This document shows, piece after piece, positions 18,450-26,821 of a DNA stretch of 64,000 nucleotides (its first letter is position 1; every line of letters starts with the position of its first letter). The position numbers and the translations under genes are program-made. The DNA is from Lachnoanaerobaculum sp. OBRC5-5 (GTDB taxonomy: Bacteria > Bacillota > Clostridia > Lachnospirales > Lachnospiraceae). The notes beneath the pieces were generated by a model, which saw only the letters and a program-made list of their open reading frames with translations, searched no databases and was not told the origin of the DNA. The DNA lies in the NCBI RefSeq assembly GCF_000296385.1, contig NZ_JH815185.1, forward strand, positions 1,550,391 to 1,614,390. Reading direction: 5' to 3'.

Positions 18450-18478
18450 TTTATACTGTAAAAACATAAAATTGTCAA
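18450..18478 (-). promoter_or_regulatory. Promoter of the T-box/ABC importer operon
   Basis: Perfect -35 TTGACA (18473-18478), 17-base spacer, -10 TATAAA (18450-18455) on the minus strand. It lies between the MATE gene stop and the T-box leader. Confidence 0.8.
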
Positions 18479-18494
18479 TATTTACCACTAAAAT

Positions 18495-19844
18495 TTATGC
18501 ATTTATTTTCCTGAAAAATTTCACTATAAGCGGCATTACAATAATAAATGAAATAATATCCGCCGCCGGTTGTGCAAGCTGTATCCCGTATATTCCAAGA
18601 AATTTCGGCAATATAAGCACCATAGGAACAAATGTAATACCGCTTCTTAAAAACGAGGCTATTGATGAAGCCAGATTTTCTCCCGCTCCCTGAAACATCA
18701 TACTGGCGGCAAGCGTAATAGGTGATAAAAATAAAACCACACATTGTGCTCTTAAGGCAAAGGTTCCAATATTTATAACATCGGCATCATCTCTGAATAA
18801 ACCTATTATATGTCCTGAAAATATAAGTGAGACAACACTTAAAATTCCTATTATTATCATACTGAGTCCACAGCAAAATACAAAAGCCCTCTTCACACGC
18901 TTAAACTTCTTTGCACCGTAGTTAAAAGCCGATACGGGTTGAAATCCCTGTGAAATTCCAAGTGCAACGGCAAATATAAAATTACATACCCTGCCGACAA
19001 TACTCATAGCCGCAATAGCCGCGTCACCATAAGGCATGGACATATAGTTTAAAACCATAGTTGAAACACTCATCATTCCCTGTCTTATCAGACTCGGAAA
19101 GCCTGTCTCCAATATATTTACAATATCCTTTGCATCTTTTGATACCGCTGAAAGTCTAAGCCTGGAAACGGTTCTTTCTCCACCGAACATCGCAAGCAAT
19201 ACAAAAAAGCTTATAACCTGTGAAACCGCAGTTGAGATACCTGCCCCCAAAGTGCCCATATTAAATACAAATATAAATATCGGGTCTCCGATAATATTTA
19301 ATACTCCACCAAGAGTAAGACCTACCATTGCAAGTGCGGCTTTACCCTCATACCTCAGAACATTATTCAGCACACAGCTTCCTGTCATAAAAGGAGCTGA
19401 AAGAAGTATACAGATACTGTAGCTCTTTGCATAAGGCATTATCGTATCGGTACTTCCCATCAGTCTAAGCAAAGGCTCCATAAATACTATACCGAAGATC
19501 ATTATAAGCACACCCAAAACAAGTGACATAAAAAATCCTGTAGATGCAAACTTTATGGCCTCATCGCCCTGCTTATTTCCAAGCTTTCTGGATATATTTG
19601 AGCCGCAACCGTGACCGCACATAAATCCGAGTGCCTGATTTATAGTCATCAAAGAGAATACTATACCTATAGCGGCAGAAGCACTGGTTCCGAGCTTTCC
19701 GACAAAAAATGTATCCGCCATATTGTAAATATTCGTTACAAGCATACTTATGATAGTGGGAATGCTGAGCCGTAAAATCAGTTTTTCTACAGGAGTCTCT
19801 GTCATTTCCCTGTACTGCCTGTCTAGGGCATTCATATTTTCCAT
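18495..19844 (-). CDS. MATE-family multidrug/oligosaccharide-type transporter
   Basis: A 449-residue membrane protein with the twelve-helix MATE pattern; the start region (LSIPTIISMLVTNIYNMADTFFVGKLG) is the conserved first helix and periplasmic turn of DinF/NorM-like transporters. It would exchange Na+ or H+ for a cationic or other small substrate. It is four bases downstream of the polymerase-like gene, so it ends the long CdaA-PTS operon. No terminator is obvious after the stop; the importer promoter begins within 20 bases. The true substrate is unknown. Confidence 0.92.
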   Translation of the reverse strand: MENMNALDRQYREMTETPVEKLILRLSIPTIISMLVTNIYNMADTFFVGKLGTSASAAIGIVFSLMTINQALGFMCGHGCGSNISRKLGNKQGDEAIKFASTGFFMSLVLGVLIMIFGIVFMEPLLRLMGSTDTIMPYAKSYSICILLSAPFMTGSCVLNNVLRYEGKAALAMVGLTLGGVLNIIGDPIFIFVFNMGTLGAGISTAVSQVISFFVLLAMFGGERTVSRLRLSAVSKDAKDIVNILETGFPSLIRQGMMSVSTMVLNYMSMPYGDAAIAAMSIVGRVCNFIFAVALGISQGFQPVSAFNYGAKKFKRVKRAFVFCCGLSMIIIGILSVVSLIFSGHIIGLFRDDADVINIGTFALRAQCVVLFLSPITLAASMMFQGAGENLASSIASFLRSGITFVPMVLILPKFLGIYGIQLAQPAADIISFIIVMPLIVKFFRKINA

Positions 19845-19847
19845 AAG

Positions 19848-21125
19848 CTACCTGCCTTTCTGCTCACATATGAAAAATATCGACATTGTCACTATAAAAT
19901 AAAACCATGTGGCAGGATTTGAAAACCATGTGGTAAAAAATGAAAGCGCGAGATAAATAAATACTTGTGCATATATAATATAGAATGTTACATGTCTTGT
20001 ACTTCTAATAAATTTCTCAAAGAAATAACCGATGCAGCCAAGTGCCGCGGAAAATACGGCAACACCTGCTATTCCGAAGTCATAAAAGGCATCATAAAAT
20101 AGTGTCACTGTTGTAAGTTCAGTTTTATTTACAAAAATAGGGAAGTCCACTATCTTCGGATATATAAACTTAATTCCCGTAAGAGCCCAAAGAGGAAAAA
20201 GTCCCTTTAATCCGAAGCTGTGTTTCGGCAATTCCTTTATCAAAGTATCCAAATTGTCATAATTATTTGCAATATAAATATATGGCTGATTTATAAATAT
20301 AGGCAGATTATATTTCATTTCAAATATACCGTTAAGATACTCCACATTATGGCTTCTTGCCACAGAAAGCAATAAATATACCGGAACGATAAATACTATA
20401 ACGCTCACAAAATATACAGGTCTTATCCTTTCCCTCTTTAATATAAGTAAGGTTACAAAGGCAAGAAGCACAGCAAACATAAACTGAAATCTTGATACAC
20501 AAAGTATCGGTATCGCCATAGCAATAATATTTGCTAAAACCAAAAATATTACCTTTATAATCCCAAGCCTGCTCTCTTCATTTAAGTAGACAATACTGAA
20601 AGCCGGCACCAAAATACAGCTTACTGTAAAGTAATGTACGCCTGAAATATGAAAATAAGAGTATGCATGAGGAACACCTTTTTCAAAAAGAGGAATAAAG
20701 TCCAGTACAATGGCCTCTATATTAAAAGCTGTCAAAGATGTGAGCGCAAGTATAATGATACATGCATACATCATATCCTCATTGCTTCTTTCAAGCACTC
20801 TCTCTCCGTTTGAATAAGGATTACCCTTAATCGCCTTCAATATTTCAAATACAATATAAAAACATCCGAAGGCCAGACAAAAGCAGATCCATGTAGTATC
20901 TCCCCATGGTTTTGCAAGGTATGAAAGCTTCATAGCTGCAAGACCCTCACCGCCGATAAACGCCAGTGCAAAAACACCTCTAAGATTTACCAATGATTTT
21001 GAGTATCTGTATTCCTTAATATACAGATACAATGCCGCCAAAATTAGAACAAACCCGGACAGGGCATAACGCTCCATCCGGGATAATACATACGCTAATA
21101 AACTGCAAACAGTGTATATTAACAT
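19848..21125 (-). CDS. O-antigen-polymerase-like (Wzy-type) membrane protein
   Basis: 425 residues with about ten to twelve transmembrane helices and a large extracellular loop (about 280-340, YIYIANNYDNLDT...) followed by TLFYDAFYDFG, a pattern of oligosaccharide repeat-unit polymerases. Such proteins join undecaprenyl-linked repeat units outside the membrane. It is isolated from the main polysaccharide locus and overlaps ptsI by seven bases, so it is translationally coupled to a PTS gene. The family assignment is by topology and motifs; a different acceptor is possible. Confidence 0.72.
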   Translation of the reverse strand: MLIYTVCSLLAYVLSRMERYALSGFVLILAALYLYIKEYRYSKSLVNLRGVFALAFIGGEGLAAMKLSYLAKPWGDTTWICFCLAFGCFYIVFEILKAIKGNPYSNGERVLERSNEDMMYACIIILALTSLTAFNIEAIVLDFIPLFEKGVPHAYSYFHISGVHYFTVSCILVPAFSIVYLNEESRLGIIKVIFLVLANIIAMAIPILCVSRFQFMFAVLLAFVTLLILKRERIRPVYFVSVIVFIVPVYLLLSVARSHNVEYLNGIFEMKYNLPIFINQPYIYIANNYDNLDTLIKELPKHSFGLKGLFPLWALTGIKFIYPKIVDFPIFVNKTELTTVTLFYDAFYDFGIAGVAVFSAALGCIGYFFEKFIRSTRHVTFYIIYAQVFIYLALSFFTTWFSNPATWFYFIVTMSIFFICEQKGR

Positions 21126-22843
21126 CCAAGCTCCTCTGTCAATTTCTTTAAGTACTCTTTAATCTCACTCTCTGTTGACATCTCAAGCACCTTATCCACC
21201 TTAGCTTTCAAGTCCTTGCTGTCACACCCGGAAATTATCTGTCTGGACTTCAGTATACTCGAAGCCGACATTGAAAATTCATCCATTCCCCATGCTAAAA
21301 GTGCAGGAATAAGCAAAGGATCCGCCGCAGCCTCACCGCACATTCCGACCATTATTCCGGCCTTTTTACCTTCTGTAATAATTCTGTTGATACTTCTGAG
21401 TACTGCAGGTGAAAATGGTGAATACAGACCTGCAATCTTTACATTTCCTCTGTCTACGGACATTGTATATTGAATAAGATCATTGGTACCTATACTGAAG
21501 AAATCCACCTCTTTTGCGAATATATCGGCAAGTAATGATGCAGCTGCGGTCTCAACCATGATACCGACTTCTATATTCTTATTATATGCAATATTCTTTT
21601 CATCAAGTTCTTTCTTTATATCATTTATAAGCGCCTTAGCTTCTCTGATTTCATCCATGGATGTAATCAGCGGCAACATTATCTTGATATTTCCGTAAGC
21701 ACTTGCACGAAGCAATGCTCTAAGCTGCGGTATATAAATATCATCTTTTCTGTCAAGGCAGAGTCTTATGGCACGATATCCGAGGAAAGGATTCTCATCC
21801 TGTACTATTCCCATATAAGGGATTTCCTTATCACCGCCTATATCAAGAGTTCTGATAATAACAGGCTTTCCTTCCATGGCCACAGCTACTTCCTTATAGC
21901 TTTCAAACTGCTCTTCTTCAGTAGGCATACAGTCTCTGTCCATAAATAAGAACTCGGTTCTGAAAAGTCCGATACCTTCGCCGCCGTTTTCAATTACCTT
22001 TTTGGCATCCTCAGGGCTTCCGATATTTCCGGCTATTTCCACCTTCTTACCGTCCTTAGAAATACTTGGCAATTCTCTGTATTTCTTTAACAGTTCCTTG
22101 TTTGCATCATACTTTTTCTTTTTATCCTCATACTCGGTTTTTTGTGCATCTGTCGGCAGTATAATGACCTCTCCGCTCTCACCGTCAAGAAGTATATCCG
22201 TGTCGTCACTTATATCCTCAGGAAGATTTGAAAGTCCCACTACTGCAGGTATTTCAAGTGCTCTTGCAAGAATAGCCGAATGTGAGGTCTTTCCGCCAAA
22301 CTGTGTAACTATTCCGAGCACATTCTCGGGATTAAGTCCTGCCGTCATGGAAGGTGTCAAATCCTTTGCAACCAGAATACTGCCATAAGGAAGTTTTGAA
22401 AGATCGGTATTTTCTATACCGAGTATCTTCTTTATAAGTCTTGTTTTAATATCAAGCATATCGGTAGCTCTTTGCTGCATAAGTTCGTCATCCATTGAAG
22501 CAAATACGGCGGCATATTGATTACATACCTCTTCTATCGCATACTCCGCACAAACACTCTCAACTTTTATACGGTTAACTATCTCATCTACAAGCATAGG
22601 ATCGGACATAAGCATAATATGTCCGAACAAAATCTCCGCTTCCTTCGCCGAAGCATTCTTTTCCAAAGCCTGCGACATCTCTTCGGTCTCAGCCTTAGTG
22701 ATATCCAGAATTCTCATGAAGTTATTCACTTCAGCTTCACTATCCGGAATACTTTTCTTTACAACTTCCACATTTTGTTCTCTGACTACTTTTGCAGCTC
22801 CGATACCGATACCCTCGGCAGCTCCTACGCCATAAATTTTCAT
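21119..22843 (-). CDS. ptsI: PTS enzyme I
   Basis: Phosphoenolpyruvate-protein phosphotransferase, the first general PTS protein. It autophosphorylates from PEP on the His of GGKTSHSAI (near residue 188) and passes the phosphate to HPr. The PEP-binding barrel is present, with GLFRTEFLFMDRD and the catalytic Cys region GMCGEAAADP. 574 residues is standard. It lies 13 bases after the HPr gene; no sugar-specific EII is in the window, so it presumably serves carbohydrate uptake encoded elsewhere. Confidence 0.97.
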   Translation of the reverse strand: MKIYGVGAAEGIGIGAAKVVREQNVEVVKKSIPDSEAEVNNFMRILDITKAETEEMSQALEKNASAKEAEILFGHIMLMSDPMLVDEIVNRIKVESVCAEYAIEEVCNQYAAVFASMDDELMQQRATDMLDIKTRLIKKILGIENTDLSKLPYGSILVAKDLTPSMTAGLNPENVLGIVTQFGGKTSHSAILARALEIPAVVGLSNLPEDISDDTDILLDGESGEVIILPTDAQKTEYEDKKKKYDANKELLKKYRELPSISKDGKKVEIAGNIGSPEDAKKVIENGGEGIGLFRTEFLFMDRDCMPTEEEQFESYKEVAVAMEGKPVIIRTLDIGGDKEIPYMGIVQDENPFLGYRAIRLCLDRKDDIYIPQLRALLRASAYGNIKIMLPLITSMDEIREAKALINDIKKELDEKNIAYNKNIEVGIMVETAAASLLADIFAKEVDFFSIGTNDLIQYTMSVDRGNVKIAGLYSPFSPAVLRSINRIITEGKKAGIMVGMCGEAAADPLLIPALLAWGMDEFSMSASSILKSRQIISGCDSKDLKAKVDKVLEMSTESEIKEYLKKLTEELGC

Positions 22844-22856
22844 TATAAACCTCTAC

Positions 22857-23126
22857 TTACTTTAACTCACCAAAACCTGAATTTATCAAATTCTTTAAAG
22901 CTTCCAAAGCCTCATTCTCATCCCTGCCGTCACATGTTATCTTAATGGTATCACCACATTTTACACATGCCGCAAGCACACTCAGAACACTCTTGGCATT
23001 TGCTGTAGCATCCTTAAATATAATATATATTTTAGAATCATATTTCAATGCTTCCTTGCATAAATTGCCTGCCGGTCTTAAATGCAAGCCACTTGGGTTT
23101 ATCACCTTAAGTTCTTCTGAAACCAT
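22857..23126 (-). CDS. ptsH: Phosphocarrier protein HPr
   Basis: Small PTS phosphocarrier. His15 is in GLHLRPAG and Ser46 in AKSVLSV, the two phosphorylated residues, at exactly the usual numbers; Ser46 indicates HPr kinase control as in other Firmicutes. The second residue after His is Leu (HLRP) where HARP is commonest. 89 residues is normal. It sits between cdaR and ptsI in the same operon. Because the order is unusual, it could also be an HPr paralogue, but both regulatory residues are kept. Confidence 0.93.
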   Translation of the reverse strand: MVSEELKVINPSGLHLRPAGNLCKEALKYDSKIYIIFKDATANAKSVLSVLAACVKCGDTIKITCDGRDENEALEALKNLINSGFGELK

Positions 23127-23141
23127 CCTAAAAAACCTCCC

Positions 23142-24443
23142 TTAGTTTTCAGCAGCGGGACTGCTCTCTTCACTGCTGCTCTGTTCTACTGTAGTTGTCG
23201 TTTCATTTCTTTCATTTGCGGGACTTCCTATCATAACCTCAAAAGGAGTATATGAATCCACACTCAAACCTGTAGGCAATTCAAATGTAAGGGTTCCGTT
23301 ATTGGCTCCTGCCGTCATCTTACTTACATCAAGAGTAGCCTTAATATCTGAATTTGATACGGCCTCAAGATTTGCGCTAAGGCCTGAAACCACAACAGTT
23401 ATCCTCTCAGGAATGATATTTGTGGAAACTCCGGTTCTTGATCCCTTTATCTCCAAATCACCTATTGTCAAAGTCACAGACTTCTTATCAAGCGCCTCTA
23501 CTTTCAATGTCACCTTGATATTCGTATCACCCATTGCCGATACATTTTCCGGAAGGAAATTTTTCACATCGACATCTACAATCACATCACTTGTCGCTCC
23601 CTCGACACTGAGCGCCGTTGCAGGTATCGTTACAGCGTCAAGTCCTTCAAGTACTTCGGGCTGTCCACGTACCTGTATGGATTTTGTACTGCTCTCAGCA
23701 CCTGTAAATATATAACCCTCGGCCGCTTCTCCACCTACTTCAAAGTTTAATGCCAAAGTTCTTCCGTTTAACATTACGATACTGTAATTTACCGTATCAA
23801 AGCTCTTGGTTACTCTACTGTCGGATATTATAAAAGCATTACCGTTGGCATCAAAATACTTCAGCTCGGCTTTTCCGGTTACATTACCGTCCATTCCGTC
23901 AACATCAATCTCCACGCCGACTTTACTTATTTGTCCGATAACTGATACCGGACCTGTGACCGCCACCGTATTCTTATCAAGCCTTACCTCACCCACAGAA
24001 TAACCGTCCGACGGAGTACCGGTAATCTTGGTAGTCATAGTAAATTCTTTTCTTTGCAAATCCTCAATACTTATTCTGACAATACTCGGCTTTGAAGTAA
24101 CCGCACCTGAAATCAGATTTTTATTGTTCAACACTTCAACAGATATCGGTACAGCACCCGTTATGTCATACATATCTCCAAGATCTATTGAAGCCTTAAA
24201 ATCTGACGCCGAAATCTTGCTCTCATCTCTTGAACGTACTTCATAACTTACAGTTACCGTATTTCCTCCCATTAAAGAATAAGTCTTACCTGCATCGGTA
24301 ATAACATTGGCATTTAAAACCTCAAGATTAACCGTCTGAGATCTTGTAACAACCGGATTTGAAATATTTATTACAACTATCCATACAAAAAATGCTATAG
24401 CCAAAGAGCTGATTTTCAAAACAAGATTATTTGTCTTTTTCAT
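23142..24443 (-). CDS. cdaR: YbbR-domain protein CdaR
   Basis: Membrane-anchored regulator of the diadenylate cyclase CdaA. One N-terminal transmembrane helix (about residues 8-26) is followed by four YbbR-like beta repeats on the outside of the cell and a Ser/Thr/Glu-rich tail. Repeat starts are visible at the recurring pattern of V..G.P and V.I.D..G. It overlaps cdaA by 17 bases. The length of 433 residues is ordinary. It is followed by the HPr gene rather than by glmM, the usual third gene of this locus in bacilli. Confidence 0.93.
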   Translation of the reverse strand: MKKTNNLVLKISSLAIAFFVWIVVINISNPVVTRSQTVNLEVLNANVITDAGKTYSLMGGNTVTVSYEVRSRDESKISASDFKASIDLGDMYDITGAVPISVEVLNNKNLISGAVTSKPSIVRISIEDLQRKEFTMTTKITGTPSDGYSVGEVRLDKNTVAVTGPVSVIGQISKVGVEIDVDGMDGNVTGKAELKYFDANGNAFIISDSRVTKSFDTVNYSIVMLNGRTLALNFEVGGEAAEGYIFTGAESSTKSIQVRGQPEVLEGLDAVTIPATALSVEGATSDVIVDVDVKNFLPENVSAMGDTNIKVTLKVEALDKKSVTLTIGDLEIKGSRTGVSTNIIPERITVVVSGLSANLEAVSNSDIKATLDVSKMTAGANNGTLTFELPTGLSVDSYTPFEVMIGSPANERNETTTTVEQSSSEESSPAAEN

Positions 24444-25299
24444 TACCTCTTCCTTTCAACAACTTTGACCATAAAGAGCTCTTCTTCTCCTCCGCTGTAT
24501 TCTCAAGTAAAACGGAAAGCTCCTTTCTCAGTTCCTCACTGTCATTTACCTTTATCAAATTTCCGCCAAGTGCCACAGAAACCCTTCCGGTCTCCTCAGA
24601 TACTACTATGGTAATGGAATCCGAAACCTCACTTATACCGATAGCGGCTCTATGCCTGGTTCCAAGATCCTTACTGATTCTCATATTCTCAGAAAGAGGC
24701 AGATAACAGGTTGCCGACACAATTGTATTTCCTCTTATAAGCACCGCACCGTCATGAAGAGGGGTGTTATGTTCAAAGATATTTATAAGCAATTGACTTG
24801 ATACAATACCGTTTATCAAAATTCCGGTCTTTTCTATATTTACAAGACTATCTTTTCTCTCTATAACAATCAAAGCTCCCGTTTTCGGTTTTGACATTGT
24901 AAAAGCCGCATTAACAAGCTCTTCTATCGTACTCTCGCCTACATCGTCTGTAATTGCTTTATTGTCAAAAGCAAAAATCTTCATTAAATTTTTATTTCCC
25001 AGCTGCTCAAGAGCCTTTCTGAGCTCAGGCGCAAAAATTATAATAAGCGCAGTTACCGCAATGGTTGCAATCCTTCCCAGAATCCACAATATAACATCAA
25101 AGTGTAATATATATGCAATAATTGTAAATCCCAATATAATAAGCAAACCCTTTAACAAGGTCCATGCCCTGGTCTTTGTAATCCATGTCATTATTTCATA
25201 TACAATATATGCAATAATCAGAATTTCAATTATATTGAGTACATCTATATGTGGAAAATATGAAAGCCCATCACGCATCAGCCTCGTGATTATGTTCAT
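24427..25299 (-). CDS. cdaA: Diadenylate cyclase CdaA
   Basis: Makes c-di-AMP from two ATP; c-di-AMP controls potassium and osmolyte transport and cell-wall homeostasis. Three N-terminal transmembrane helices (residues 15-95) are followed by the DAC domain with the DGAVLIRG and GTRHRAAIG motifs and the SEETG segment. 290 residues is normal for CdaA. It overlaps cdaR downstream and the membrane protein upstream by four bases (25296-25299). Expression with PTS genes is not the classical arrangement. Confidence 0.97.
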   Translation of the reverse strand: MNIITRLMRDGLSYFPHIDVLNIIEILIIAYIVYEIMTWITKTRAWTLLKGLLIILGFTIIAYILHFDVILWILGRIATIAVTALIIIFAPELRKALEQLGNKNLMKIFAFDNKAITDDVGESTIEELVNAAFTMSKPKTGALIVIERKDSLVNIEKTGILINGIVSSQLLINIFEHNTPLHDGAVLIRGNTIVSATCYLPLSENMRISKDLGTRHRAAIGISEVSDSITIVVSEETGRVSVALGGNLIKVNDSEELRKELSVLLENTAEEKKSSLWSKLLKGRGNEKDK

Positions 25300-26261
25300 T
25301 CACTACCCCCATTATTTTTGTTATTCTTTTTCTTTCCCTTTGTACTGAACGATTGTACCTTCTTGTCTGCGGCTGTAATCGTAATCTTCGGAACAGCCTT
25401 TACAAAATAATAATAATCATCATCCTCAAACTGGGCATATTCGGACCTGCTGTAATCTACCGAGAAAACAAAGAAATTATACACATATGCAATAATCACA
25501 GATATTGCAAGTCCTATTATAAAGTCCAAAAGAGGAGTGGATATATCAAAAATAAAATCTCCGGCAAATATACCGATCAAAATTGTAATAGCACCGGCAG
25601 CAATGGCTATCTGCCATGCATAATCCATATTCTGCTTATGCACCATATACACTATAAAAGTGGTAAGAGCAAATACTATTATAAATAAAAGCATAGTTTT
25701 ATTTGAAAATATACCGTTTATTGCCTGTGAATATCTTTGTGTAATATCTACGGACTGTGTATTTGTCAAAACACCTATGTTCTGCCTCGCAAACATACAT
25801 GTAAAGTATATAAGTATTCCGGCTGTAATAGGAACAATGCTTACCGCACTTCCCATAAGTCCTACCACAAGAGGTATAACATACGGTATCTTCACGGCAA
25901 AGAGTATCGGTACAAGAATCAAAAGAACACTGTCTCTCTTACCGAATCCATAGTACAAAAATAATGTAAGTATCAGTATTATACCTACCAGTAATGCCAG
26001 CTCAAAGGATGCCGTAAACAGATTTATCATTAAAAAAGCCGCCACTATTAATACGCCCGCCATATAAGGCAGAAAAGCACCTATTACAGATAATACAATA
26101 GGAACCTGTATCACAGAGACTTTATTCTGATAACCCAGATTTATACTTATAAGCATCATAGCTGTAAATAATATTATATATTTAATTCCCTTATCTATTA
26201 TGGAATGATATTTTGCATAGAAACCTTTCAGGCTGTTTCTAAATACATATAGCTGTAGCAT
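25296..26261 (-). CDS. Polytopic membrane protein, unknown, in the cdaA operon
   Basis: About 321 residues, with around eight to ten hydrophobic segments and a polar C-terminus that ends in a Lys/Asn-rich run. The frame is open to 26312, but GGAGG followed five bases later by ATG 26261 decides the start (MLQLYVF). Next to cdaA and ahead of it, it would be made together with the cyclase; no known domain is seen. It may be a transporter or a regulator of the cyclase, but that is only inference. Confidence 0.75.
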   Translation of the reverse strand: MLQLYVFRNSLKGFYAKYHSIIDKGIKYIILFTAMMLISINLGYQNKVSVIQVPIVLSVIGAFLPYMAGVLIVAAFLMINLFTASFELALLVGIILILTLFLYYGFGKRDSVLLILVPILFAVKIPYVIPLVVGLMGSAVSIVPITAGILIYFTCMFARQNIGVLTNTQSVDITQRYSQAINGIFSNKTMLLFIIVFALTTFIVYMVHKQNMDYAWQIAIAAGAITILIGIFAGDFIFDISTPLLDFIIGLAISVIIAYVYNFFVFSVDYSRSEYAQFEDDDYYYFVKAVPKITITAADKKVQSFSTKGKKKNNKNNGGSE

Positions 26262-26262
26262 T

Positions 26263-26670
26263 CTAACCTCCGATATTTGGTGTCTTATCTTTGTTTTCGA
26301 ATTTTTTTTCAAAATAGTTCAATCTGTCATTGTAGACTTTAAGGCTCCTTTGCGCCTCATCGTATTTTTTTGAAAAAAATCTATATGTAATAAGCTCAAA
26401 TGCAATCAATCCCAATATATATATAACAATGTAAACTACCGAAAACACTCCGACTGTAGTTACACTGGACATCAACTCTTCCAAATTGTAAAGAACGGCC
26501 AAAACAATTATAAGAAGAAAGCAAAAGGTATAAACAAAAAAGGACTTAAGCATTTGTTTACCCACATAATCCTCTTTGAAATAATTATCTATCTCAAACA
26601 TCTGCTCGCCCTTCCTCTTTTTTAATAATGCTAATTCCGTCATCTGCTTTATTTTCTCTTCGTTTAGCAT
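26263..26670 (-). CDS. Small membrane protein, unknown, in the cdaA operon
   Basis: About 135 residues, cytoplasmic helix-rich N-terminus (NEEKIKQMTELALLKKRKGEQMF) and two to three transmembrane segments (about 45-95), then a charged C-terminal coiled-coil-like region. The longest frame begins at 26793 but has no ribosome site; ATG 26670 follows GGGAGAAAG and is preferred. The stop is two bases from the next gene, whose ribosome site overlaps it. It appears to be the first gene of the operon running to the MATE gene. Confidence 0.7.
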   Translation of the reverse strand: MLNEEKIKQMTELALLKKRKGEQMFEIDNYFKEDYVGKQMLKSFFVYTFCFLLIIVLAVLYNLEELMSSVTTVGVFSVVYIVIYILGLIAFELITYRFFSKKYDEAQRSLKVYNDRLNYFEKKFENKDKTPNIGG

Positions 26671-26776
26671 ACTTTCTCCCAACACAAAACTTTCTGCGAC
26701 ATTTTCCATTATTATATCATATCTAAGGTTGCATAGCAAATATGGGAATGGTGTTGATAAACTTTCACTTAAACAA

Positions 26777-26815
26777 AAAAGCTGAAATACCATGTATAAT
26801 TTATGATATTTCAGC
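26777..26815 (-). terminator. Rho-independent terminator after rfbH
   Basis: GGCTGAAATA pairs with TATTTCAGC across a 17-base loop (with further pairing of CAT and ATG), followed on the minus strand by a T run. It ends the CDP-sugar operon. Confidence 0.85.
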
Positions 26816-26821
26816 CGATTT

